Of a stretch of DNA of 64,000 nucleotides, positions 53,395 through 62,954 are shown piece by piece. The stretch is from contig JBHGNT010000011.1 of NCBI GenBank assembly GCA_043228905.1, forward strand, positions 1,240,001-1,304,000, in the 5' to 3' direction. The position numbers were made by a program, and so were the translations under genes. How positions within the stretch are numbered: the stretch's first letter is position 1; each line of letters starts with the position of its first letter. This DNA is from Azolla caroliniana (taxonomy: Eukaryota; Polypodiophyta). The notes beneath the pieces are model-generated. The model was not told the origin of the DNA, made no database searches, and worked only from the letters and a program-made list of their open reading frames with translations.

Positions 53395-53575
53395 CGTGGT
53401 CGACAATTTAAAAAAATAAAAAAATAACTAAAAAAAGAAACAACCAAAAATAAAATGAAACATAAAACTAAACTAAAAATAAAAATTTAAAATAAATAAA
53501 ATAAATAAAATTTAAAAAAATAAAAATAAAAAACAAAAAATCATAATAATAATAATAATAATAACAATTCGAGGT
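53395..53575. repeat. A-rich low-complexity tract with (AAT)n
   Basis: Nearly pure A/T with runs of AAAATAAA and (AAT)7 at about 53542-53565, between the minisatellite and the 3' ORF. Confidence 0.85.
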
Positions 53576-53635
53576 AGACAAGGGTCAAGACACACAAGAT
53601 TTGGTACACTCCATTTAACTCTACTAACCTTTGTC

Positions 53636-54166
53636 TTGGTAGGTTATAATCGATGGCGTCCACCCAATTTACGAAGCTTCTCCACGCACACTACCCCGAC
53701 GCTGGTTGTGGCTCCTTGGTACTTCAAGCCAAGTTCAACAACACCCACTGTCCATCCGAGCCTCACATTCTTCCTCGGGATTGGCCTTTGGGGTGTACTT
53801 CCCGAGCTGGTCATCCGGTTCCTCATAGGATACAACCCCGATATCGGCCACGTTCGCATGCACACCTTCGCGGATGCTACCCCTGTCGAATTCCAGTTCA
53901 ACGTCGCCGACGTTTGCACTACGTTACATTTTTCGGTGGATGGCATCCCCTTCCGCACCACAAAAGCCCCCAATGTTGTCTCCAACATCATCCCTGCCGC
54001 CTACTCCGAGTATGTGGATGAGAAGGTTGGCGTTTCACCAAAATTCCCCCTCACCTCCACGATCATTGTAGCACCATCACCTAGATCGGTCATCGCCGCC
54101 ACCGCCGCCATCAACCGTATCACTAGTGAGTTCCTCAAGTGGGCACACGACCCTCAATCGGTCTAG
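53636..54166 (+). CDS. 3' ORF of the Tat-like element, unknown function
   Basis: 176 codons with a hydrophobic middle (FFLGIGLWGVLPELVIRFLI) and an Ala-rich C-terminus (VIAATAAINRITSEFLKWAH). It ends 95 bp before the PPT. Extra ORFs 3' of integrase are known in Tat-group elements, but I see no recognisable domain. It could also be a displaced gag fragment. Confidence 0.35.
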   Translation: MVGYNRWRPPNLRSFSTHTTPTLVVAPWYFKPSSTTPTVHPSLTFFLGIGLWGVLPELVIRFLIGYNPDIGHVRMHTFADATPVEFQFNVADVCTTLHFSVDGIPFRTTKAPNVVSNIIPAAYSEYVDEKVGVSPKFPLTSTIIVAPSPRSVIAATAAINRITSEFLKWAHDPQSV

Positions 54167-54260
54167 TGAGCCCACGAACTCGCCACCGACCAGCCCCGGA
54201 CACCTAAAGCTCCCCTCCCACAGTGCACCCTGGAGTGTGCACTCATTAGGTTGGGGGGGA

Positions 54261-54828
54261 TGTTAAGCACTTGGAGCGCACCACGACCAGTAATGAAGAA
54301 GAGCACATCAACAAGGACGTAGTATGGCTAAAGGACCTACGAAGAGGGAATGGCAAGAGGAAAGAGGGCTAAGAGACATCCAAATGTTAAAGGTCCATAC
54401 CCTAAATGTAAATGCTATATAAACCACATGGTGGTGGCTTTGTAAGGGTTCTTCCATTTGTGAAGTTCTCCCTATTGATTAAGAGCTAGAGCTTCCTCTA
54501 CTCCTTCTTTTAACCTTTAAGCTTAAGAGAGATTAGTGAAGTGTTTAGTTAGAGAACACTAATCTCTCTTCCTTGTTGGTGCTAGACCTCTTAGCAAAGA
54601 GGGTTAATAACATATTCATTACTTTTATTGTCTATATTCATTACCCTATTGTCTATGAGAGCGAGCTTGAGAGAGTGAGAGAGATATCGTGCTTAATCAT
54701 CTATCAATTGTTAAGTGAGTGTGAGGCTCGGAGGTGTCCGGCACCATCTTCACCCGATTCGCCATCAAAAGGGTATACGCCGGTCCGAACTCTGCAAACA
54801 ACATCAAGGAGTTAACTCCATCGATACA
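54261..54828 (+). repeat. Tat-like 3' LTR (568 bp, uninterrupted)
   Basis: Begins TGTTAAGCACTTGGAG after the G-rich PPT and ends CCATCGATACA. It is the uninterrupted counterpart of the 5' LTR. Its right neighbour is copia integrase sequence. Confidence 0.85.
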
Positions 54829-55865
54829 TATCACCTCCTATCTCCAAAGTGAAGGCATTCAGGGAGAATTTTCGTGCTAACACACACCCCAACAAAATGG
54901 AGTCGCCGAAAGGAAGAATCGGCAAATACTCAAGGTAGCACATGCCATGATGCATGAGAAGCACATGTCGAACTTCTATTGGGCCAAAGCTACATCCACG
55001 ACCCTCTATCTCATGAATCGAGGCACCACCAATGGAGTGCATGAGCTAACTCCATATGAGCTCCTTGTTGGAAGGAATCCAATCTTGTCACACCTCAAGG
55101 TGTTCGGAAGCATTGCGAATGTATGCATCCCGAACGAAAAATGACAGAAGCCCGACGCGAAGTCGGAGGAATGTATCCTAGTCGGAAGAAGGCATACAAG
55201 TGCTTTAACCCCTCGACCCGAGCGGTTCGGCTAAGTCGAGACGTAGTCTTCGACGAATCGGCATCTTGGTATAAGCCCGATTCAACTCTACTCGACTCGA
55301 CTGAGGAAGAGTTGAACATCAACTCGGAGGACGATATTCGGCCAACTCCTCTACCACAGGACAATCCAAACCCACCTTAGCCTTCAAGCATTCCAAGTAC
55401 GTCGCGGCTAAGTACGACCTTGGACAAAGAGGTAAGATGCCTGAATACGAAGTTGACCACCCCGACAATAGTAATTCGGATGTGTTGTTTCCCTCACTAC
55501 ACAGTGAGTTTGGTGTACCCATCATGCGGACACCCGGACTAAAGAAGGCACTGACATCAGTAAGCGAAAAACTTCGACGCTCTTCCAGAGAGAAGAATAC
55601 CATCACTCGGCTCGGCTACAACGAGTATATGGCCCATCATTATGCCTTCGCGATGAAGGTAGCGGCCGAAGAAGAACCCGAGAGCTCTACAGAAGTGGCT
55701 CATGACCCACGATGGGTGAAAGCAGTCAACCCCAAGCCTTCATCATAGGCTTGAGGGGGAGGAACCGAAACTGCCACGAAAATACCTACGCCAAAAGCAG
55801 CACAAAAACCGATATCGAAAGCAAAACCAGATGTCAGACGCCTCACACTTGAGCTTAAGGGGGCG
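54829..55865 (+). pseudogene. Copia J integrase and linker with RT-RNase H deleted
   Basis: Integrase C-half (HTPxQNGVAERKNRQILK-like at 54880, SNFYWAKATSTTLYLMNRG, ELTPYELLVGRNPILSHLK) and CFNPSTRAVRLSRDVVFDES. Then the linker (KVRMPEYEVDHPDNSNS) and the first residues before RT (HDPRWVKAVN). The sequence then jumps to GCTTGAGGGGGAGG and a short tail ending in the PPT GAGCTTAAGGGGGCG. RT and RNase H are cleanly missing. Stops occur at 55142 and 55378. Confidence 0.75.
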
Positions 55866-56290
55866 TGTTGAGATATCATGCTCAACTATAGTTAGTTAGT
55901 TAGTCAACCACGTAACTTAATAGTTACCTAGATAGAATCTGGTTAGAAGTGTTGACTATAACGCTTTAAATAGGACCTTCTACTTAAGTGGGATATTGTA
56001 GATCATTTAATATAGGACTTACACCCTTGTACCTATATTCTCCTCACACATGTGCACCCTTGCACATGAAATCTATATATATCTCATTGTAGGTATTTTT
56101 GTATTTCATGATGCTAATTTAATATAGAGTTAATCATCCCCCATCTTGTGTTGTTCATAAGTGTAATTTTCTCTCTCTCTTCCTCTCACACACATACACA
56201 AATATATCACTTAATCTTCCGCTTAGTTTAATCACATAATTAGGTACTAATTAACCCGTAGTTAATTACCTAATTCTTAATAGTTGCTAA
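55866..56290 (+). repeat. Copia J 3' LTR
   Basis: Starts TGTTGAGATATCATGCTCAAC right after the PPT. The 3' boundary is uncertain (about 56290, where the satellite begins) because no second LTR is available. It contains a (CT)n run at 56172-56182. Confidence 0.55.
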
Positions 56291-57115
56291 TTAGCATCAG
56301 AATATGATCATAGCTAACTAGCTACTAGAAATAGCTAACTAATGTGGTAATAGGTAATTAGTTACTCTTAATAGCTAATTAGCTATGAGCAATAGCTAAT
56401 TAGTTAATCTTAATAATAAATTAACTACTTGTAATAGCTAATTAGCTACATTAAAATCGTAGTTAGGTACATGAGTGTATGATCATAGCTAATTAGCTAC
56501 CACACTATATCTAACTAGCTACTAGGAATAGCTAATTAGCTACTAGTAACAGGTAATTAGCTACTCTTAATAGCTAATGAGCTATTGGAAATAGCTAATT
56601 AGATACTCTTAATAGTTGTTTCGCTACTCTTAATAGCTAATGAGCTATTGGAAATAGCTAATTAGATACTCTTAATAGTTGTTTAGCTACTTTTAATAGC
56701 TAATTAGCTACTCTCAATAGCTATTTAGCTACTGCTAATAACTAATTAGCTACATCAAAATAGCTAATTAGCTACACGAGTGTATGATCATAGCTAATTA
56801 GCTATCACACTATATCTAACTAGCTATTGGTAATAGCTAATTAGCTACTGGTAATAGCTAATTAGTTATTGGTAACATGTAATTAGCTACATCGAACTAG
56901 CTATTTAGCTACACGGTTGTATGATCATAGCTAATTAGCTACCACACTATATCTAACTAGCTACTAGGAATAGCTAATTAGCTATTGGTAAACAAGTAAT
57001 TAGTTACTCTTAATAACTAATTAGCCACACAAGTATATGATCATAGCTAATTGGCTACCACACTATATCTAACTAGCTACTAGTAATAGCTAATTAGCTA
57101 CTCTTAATAGCATCA
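56285..57115. repeat. AT-rich satellite of palindromic TAGCTAATTAGCTA units with higher-order structure
   Basis: More than 30 imperfect 16-19 bp units based on the palindrome AGCTAATTAGCT separated by (A)CTCTTA/ACTGGTA spacers. Superimposed is a longer block starting ATGATCATAGCTAATTAGC and including CACACTATATCTAACTAGC. It recurs at about 56488, 56787, 56921 and 57038, with a partial copy at 56304. Confidence 0.85.
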
Positions 57116-57175
57116 ACATACTCAATAGACTCCCTTTTTATTACATAGGTAGATTTATTTATTAGGTTTAAGCAA

Positions 57176-58933
57176 ATGCATCCAAATATCAAAGTTGAAC
57201 TACAAACATTTGAGTCTCTTAAGCCACACTTTGTGAAACGCTTAAATGATTGATACACATGTTGCATTTACCATATACAAATGGGTTTTCTCAAGGACTC
57301 TATTAATCTACTACGTCACCATAGCTCCTCCCTAGAGGATGTGGTCTACACTTATGAGTGCGCAATTTGTCGATCTAGCTTGCAACGGCACTGTAAATCA
57401 TTAGAGCATGTTATCTCTTCCATGACTGGTCTTTTAGATTCAGTATTGTGTCTGAGAGAATCAGAGTCTATCTTCCACAGTTATAAATGTGTCATGGGTT
57501 TATTTCAAGATTGTGGATTTAGTAGATTTAGGTGGTGTCCAAAAGAGTTGAGTAGTGAAATATTAATCTTTGTCAAGTTATTTGAGTCTGTGGACACCAA
57601 TTTCGAAGGAAAGTGTAAAAGAAAGGATCTAGTTAGGAAGTCGCTTAAATCAAGGGATTTGGTGTCTCTATTTGTAGTATCTCTAGGAAAGTTCATTAAA
57701 CACAACTTCATTTATTTATGGCAGGCCCATTAATTTAAGACTTGCATATCTGATTTTCCAAATGATGTAGTAGTCTTAGTAGTAGATTTCGCAGAGAATT
57801 ATACTTTCAAGTAGTAGAATGAAATTCAATCCATGCATTGGTGTTCAGTGTAAGTAACCATTTTTGTGCACATAACATATTTTCGAGTTTCAGGTGATGT
57901 TAAGAAAGTAATTCATTTTTTTATTTAGGATGATAAGAAGCATGATACCTTGTTTGTCCAACATTGTTTTAAGTTACATTGGCATTGGTTATTACGTCAA
58001 CATTTGGAGTTGGCTCAACGTTGGGTCTGGTTTGACGGAGCTACATCACAATTTAAGGTTAGACGTCCATTTTATTTTGTTGGGAGGTATCCTTCTGTAA
58101 CAAGTTTGGAGATGACATGGAATTTTTTTGGGTCCAACCATGGTAAAGGTGAACATGATGGAGCAGGTGTAGTGGGCACTTACCCATGAACAACTAAAGG
58201 TAGATGGTGTGCATATGAATTGTGCAACACATGTAGTCGAATTTTTAAGAGCTAATATGTCAACGAGTGCAACTGGTGTTTATCCCTCGTAGGTCTGAGA
58301 TATCAAACACGTATTTTGGGAAGTGAAGATAGATTAGAATTAGAATTAGAATTTTTATTGTCCATAAATATGAAGTAAATAGGGAGAAGACATGGGAGTG
58401 CCAAGGAATTCCCAAATTGTGATCTCTCCATGTTGTTCGGGGTTATTCTAGGTTGGATGGTCATTGTATTGCGATTAGAGATTAACTTGTTTTTGCTTCC
58501 ATTGTGTGCAGGGAAATTGGAGGTATTGTTTAAACAAAGCATATATTCAAAATTGGGAGTGTTATACATTGAATGATAAGGAAGCGTTGGATGGAGAAAC
58601 AAAAAACAATGTTGACTTCACATATTAGGGCCGTGCAGATACTCTAAGTGATGTCATAAACGTTCGGGATAATTTTGATGTAAATGCAGAAGAAGATAAT
58701 TCAGAGGGTGTTGATTTCTATATATTTAAGTGCACAGTTTGTAAACAATGCGCAATGCAGAATATTGTAGATGCTTGGGGAAATTTTGTATCTGCTGGGA
58801 CATTCTACATCGAAGGTATTTTTTATGCAAGACTAGATTCAGATTACGATTATGTGTATAGGCTTTTAGAAGACAAACCAGCAGCGTACATGTACTCCCA
58901 TTTGGTCAAGTGCATCAACGTCCCAATGTCGTA
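57176..58933 (+). pseudogene. Decayed transposase-like gene with DFAENY / DGxxSQFK / HGKGxxDG motifs
   Basis: One plus-strand frame from the ATG at 57176 is readable to 58186 despite about six in-frame stops, most explained by C-to-T (CAA or CAG to TAA or TAG, CGA to TGA). Features in order: paired Cys (YECAICRSS), KHNFIYLWQ, VVDFAENYTF (D at 57785), KHDTLFVQHCFKLHW, WVWFDGATSQFK (D at 58034) and WNFFGSNHGKGEHDGAG (D at 58157). After a one-base shift: VDGVHMNCATHVVEFLRAN and HVFWEVK. A GT...AG intron (about 58326-58510) precedes a second exon ending MYSHLVKCINVPMS at 58933. The three spaced acidic positions would suit an RNase H-fold transposase. I recall similar uncharacterised proteins in plants and animals but cannot name the family. 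Confidence 0.55.
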
Positions 58934-59489
58934 ATATAATAGCTGCTCAAATTTATACACAATTAGTGCTATTGTGTATGAATGTATTTACAACAGTATG
59001 CCATGGAATTTGTAGAGCATACCAGTTTTCTTGTAAACTGGACAAAGTAGTTGTATTGCAAAAACACAGTTTAATAAAATCGTTTGGGAGTCTTCTTTCT
59101 GTTCTTGTTTCTTAATAAAATAGTGTTTGTTAATGTGTACATTGATTGTCAGTTTTACTTATTGCAACTTTCAGTTTTAGTGTCTGTTCAATGTGCATAA
59201 TGACGATTATACTATCTGGAATACATTTTGGCAATGGTTTGTTTACTCTCAAGTGAACCATGTACAAGTTCAAACAGTTTGCCATTCTGAGAACAACCAA
59301 CAACATGAAATCAGAAATCAATGACCTGTTTTAAAATTTACGCAATAGATAAATTACTCAAAACAAGCTATTTAATTCTTCATTGATTAATCCCGTCATC
59401 AAATTACATATTTATAATACACCATTGGCAATGTCTACAAAGCGCCTATAAGCAACTAAGCTCTTGTTGGTCAGTGGAACTTCTCTACA
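58934..59489. other. No feature recognised
   Basis: AT-rich sequence without a credible frame or repeat. It may hold the 3' UTR of the decayed gene to its left and of the minus-strand gene to its right. Confidence 0.4.
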
Positions 59490-59830
59490 TATGTGATCTG
59501 CATACTGAGCTCAGTATGGTGTCCATAACCATGTAGTGAGTTGGTAGCTCAATGTTTTCACCAAGTAGTTATCAAGAATTTCCTCGGGTACAATGAGACA
59601 GCATCTGCGAAGGTTGTAGTAATGCCGGAAATGTTCTGTATCCACAATCAATGTATTGTCGGCATTATATTCGAGCCAGGTATGCGAAAAATCAGAAAGT
59701 CTTTTGAATCTTGCAATATATTGTGGCTCACATCTTTCTCATGTCCACTGACCCTTGAAATGTTGTCACCACTTGGGAAGAATCTTTCTACACACTTCCA
59801 CACATCTTAACGAGGTTTTTCACTCCAAAT
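59490..59830 (-). pseudogene. Minus-strand coding remnant, possibly a 3' exon
   Basis: Without an ATG, the minus strand reads open for about 80 codons: ERCEPQYIARFKRLSDFSH, then NTLIVDTEHFRHYYNLRRC, CLIVPEEILDNYLVKTLSY and LTTWLWTPY followed by a stop. Upstream the same frame has two TGA codons, again explicable as CGA to TGA. It lies just beyond the copia I LTR and in the same orientation as the spliced frame at 61.3-62.5 kb, so the copia may have inserted in an intron of one gene. The product is not recognised. Confidence 0.4.
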
Positions 59831-59834
59831 AAAC

Positions 59835-60255
59835 TGTAAAAGAATACGTGCGGAAGCTTAACAGACACCATCGGGTAACAACCGATAAAAGACACGAGAC
59901 AAGGAAAATAAGGAAGGTTTAATGGAAAGCTTAATCAACACAGAGTGCGCAAGAGAGACAGAGAGAGCAGAACACAGAAAAATCTATTCCAAAATAATAC
60001 TCTACAAACCTGTACATAGGTTGTGCTCAAAGAGCATTTTTATACAAGTCCATACGGACTGACAGAAGTACTGACTCATACTTCAATGCTCATCAATGAG
60101 TCCCTACACTAACTCCCAAAATATATTCCTCCACGGAATATCCATCCAACGGCCTCCCGGTTTACGCACTGCTACGGCCTCTTGTTGTGCACCCGGTTTA
60201 CGCACCCAGATTACGCACCAGATTACGCACCCAATGTTGAGCTTGTATCTCAACA
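59835..60255 (-). repeat. Copia I 3' LTR
   Basis: 421 bp, TGTTGAGATACAAGC (minus) to TCTTTTACA, preceded by the PPT GAGCTTGAGGGGGAG. It carries the palindromes ATATTCC-N5-GGAATAT and GCTCAT-CA-ATGAG. Confidence 0.85.
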
Positions 60256-61255
60256 CTCCCCCTCAAGCTCAACTTGAGGTTCCGCCTGCTCTTCCGGATC
60301 TTCGGTCCGACTTCTCTTGGCTTCACGCCTCGCTCGTGCTCCTCGGCCCGTTCAATTCCGCACGCCTCGACCTTTTCGTGCGGCTTGTCTGCTCGTGCGG
60401 CCATTCTCAGCTCCCTTGATGTCGCGGTGTTGGCGTCTCTTCTACTACCCTTTCCTCCGCTTGGCCTTCAGTTGATTCGGTGTCTCTGAATCGAACATTC
60501 GAACTGAATCAGCTGTCTCCGATTCGTTTTCTGTCTTCAAGCCCTTAACCACATCACACCATGTCTTGGTCTTGGCCATCTCACCCTTCTTGGCTTCATC
60601 TCCCCCTTGTTCGGTTGACTCCGGCTCTTCCTTTCGATTGCAGCCCTTATTTCTGCCTTCGGCTTCTTCAGTCGACCCGAAATCGAATTCTTCATCCAAC
60701 TCAGCCTCGCTGACACAACCGCTCCATTCATGCTCCCTTTCCTTGTCTTTTCTCCCCCCTCAAGTTCGACACGTCGAGGCGCCACAATCCAAGTGCACAT
60801 GAGAATTGCCACAACTTGTCGAGGCCAAGGGGCTTGGTGAAGATGTCAGCATTTTGCCGATCCGTCGAAACATACACTAGTTCGACTTCACCAGAGAGGA
60901 CACGCTCGCGGACAAAAAGGTAGCGCACCTCAATGTGCTTGGTCTAGGCATGGAAGAAGGGGTTTTTCACAAGTTGGATGTTGCTGAGGTTGTTGCAGTA
61001 GATGGTCGTCGAAGCGAACACCTCCACCTGTAGATCCTTGAGTAGCCTCTTGAGCCAAATGGCTTCGCATGTTGCGACAACCGTTCCTCGACACCCAGCC
61101 TCTGTGCTCAACAGTGCCACGGACATAGCACAATCTCCTTTGCACGCACTAAAGGTGTTCGGCTGTGGGCTACGACATAAATTGACTAACTACGCCGACC
61201 GGGTAACTGAGATCCGACCGAGTGATCGTCAAATAAATTAGGCTTCCGAAAATCT
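60256..61255 (-). pseudogene. Copia I RNase H and C-terminal tail
   Basis: In minus sense: end of RT (LTITRSDLSYPVGVVSQFM near 61215), a deletion, RNase H (ALLSTEAGCRGTVVATCEAI, YCNNLSNIQLVKNPFFHA), then RYLFVRERVLSGEVELVYVS and [18 protein letters not shown] charged tail (EEFDFGSTEEAEGRNKG) and the PPT follow. It is 5' truncated at about 61255, so there is no 5' LTR. Confidence 0.8.
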
Positions 61256-61273
61256 AGCTAATCAATGTCTCAC

Positions 61274-62453
61274 CTATATCATCAACAGTTGCTGGGAGTC
61301 GGCAATTGCATTATCAATTTCCATGCTCCAGAATCTTGCCATCTTTTGTTGCAAGCTCCCCATCTTTCGGCATCGTTCTATCGACGCCTCACCTGCACTA
61401 GCCCAAGCTACCTTGTACATTTCAAGGTCCGTTGCTTCCTTCGTTGTTTTGCAATACTCGTATGCAAAAGCTCTAGCGAATGCATCAAACAACTCGATGT
61501 GGACCGGGATCTCTTGATGAACTTTCTGGTGGAGCCGCATGCAGTCGTCATACAGCTCCAGTTGTACATGCTTCAGCTTCACCATGCCCTTCATTCTGGG
61601 CACTTTATAAACTGACAACCAGTCTACATCACTAATCAATTTATTTGTTAGAACAGCAGGGTTAATGCCCTCTAGTGACAGACCATATATGTTGTTAAAG
61701 TTCTCCTTTGTCTTGCAAAACTTTGCAAAGTTTAGCACTCTAGGATATGGAGGAACGAGCCACCTAAAATAAAAAATCAATACATGTTACCTCTGCTCTA
61801 CTAGGACATGTGTATTTAGAATCATAATTGGTAGGGAAGAATAAAAAATAAAAAATCAGGCACATGCATCAAAATCCTAAATCAAGTTTAGGGGAAGTTT
61901 GTAGACACACACAGCCATTGAAATAAAAAATGTGAATTGGTGCAAAATTTCAACCCTAAATCTGAAATTTTCAACTGTAATAAAAAATCAACTGTTTAAA
62001 AAAATAAAAAACCTTAATAAGAAACCCTAATCAGAAATCAACTGCTTAAAGTAATCAAAAACTCTAATATGAAATATGTATTAAATCAACCCTAATCAGA
62101 TTTTTTGTCAATTAGAAACACACCTGCTGCAACACCCCAATCTTCGAGACATCCTTGTCTGGGACTCCAACGACTTCACCCTAATCGTTTTTTATAAAAA
62201 ATGAATAGGCAAGACACTTACAATTATCAAAAAGGAAAAAATTAACAATAATTTAATGCATGTAATGTGTAACTGATACATACCTGGACGAGGATCGAAA
62301 TGGTGGTGTGTTGGTGATTTGAAGGTGCAATCTCGATATCAGAGTTTGTGTGCCACTATGGGAGTTTCGTCTGCTTGACTTGGTACACACACTCTCCCAT
62401 GGAGGCCTACCTAGTACTACAAAGCCTTGCCCTTTCCTGGCCGAAAACCCCAC
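61274..62453 (-). CDS. Candidate three-exon host gene (238 aa), function unknown
   Basis: Exons 62453-62284, 62180-62124 and 61763-61274 are joined by GT-AG introns: donor CAG/GTATGT at 62283, acceptor GATTAG at 62181, donor CAG/GTGTGT at 62123, acceptor TATTTTAG at 61764. All three are phase-compatible and give one open frame. Exon 3 alone is 160 open codons: WLVPPYPRVLNFAKFCKTK, then KLKHVQLELYDDCMRLHQKV and ELFDAFARAFAYEYCKTTKE. It ends at a TAG that is itself followed by a consensus donor (GTGAGA), so the stop may be a mutated CAG and the gene may once have continued toward 59.5-59.8 kb. Exon 1-2 reading is less certain, since another exon 2 frame (GEVVGVPDKDVSKIGVLQQ) also looks coding. 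No domain recognised. Confidence 0.4.
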
Positions 62454-62954
62454 CCATGATTTCCATGCCGAGCCTACCTAAATAAGAGTACGTGACCTTC
62501 GTGCTCAGAGTACTCCATCTGTTTCGATCTTGAACTCAAACTCAGGATTAGCTGGACTTTAATGACATTCAAGTCGAGTTTAGATGAGGGAACTATTCCC
62601 CAGGTTCCACTACGTTAGAAACCAAAGTTCAAAATTTTGAGTATTCCCATAAATGACCTATTCACCATAATAAATGACATGTAATAAAGCAAACTTTTGA
62701 GTAATAAAGCAAAAACATTTCATGAATGATCCAAGTATGATTTCCCCATGAAAAATTAGTTAAACAAATAGCTAAATAGCTATGGCCATTTTATCAACTA
62801 ATTAATTATAATAGTGTTTCCATTGCCATGCTTTTACCCATATGTAAATAAATTTATAATAAGGAAAAGTGAATGGCCTAGTGGTTAGTAGGGCCTGTCA
62901 TAAGTAGGGCCTCAATGACATATTGGTTATGTGTACTACCGTAAGTAGGGCCTC
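62454..62954. other. Unassigned sequence with short TAGGGCC repeats
   Basis: No credible gene. 62879-62950 contains three copies of AGTAGGGCCT in about 70 bp, adjacent to the truncated end of copia H. Confidence 0.4.

Larger units (their letters stand above)
49039..54828 (+). mobile_element. Tat/Athila-like gypsy with large deletion, 5' LTR split by a LINE
   Basis: LTRs (49039-49457 plus 51541-51689, and 54261-54828) are about 97% identical by eye and run TGTTAAGCAC...CGATACA. The PBS TGGCGGCGTTGCCAGGGA (51709) resembles the tRNA-Asp-type PBS of Tat and Athila elements. A PPT GGTTGGGGGGGA precedes the 3' LTR. Only an integrase C-terminus, a retropepsin-like segment and a 3' ORF remain. Flanking 5-mers (ATGGT, TATCA) do not match, so the two ends may come from recombination. 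Confidence 0.8.

Noticed and set aside
49034-54833. Matching TSD for the Tat-like element
   Set aside because: ATGGT and TATCA do not match; I report the element without a TSD.
56285-57115. Telomeric or centromeric repeat
   Set aside because: The unit (TAGCTAATTAGCTA) is not the plant telomere motif, and the array is under 1 kb.
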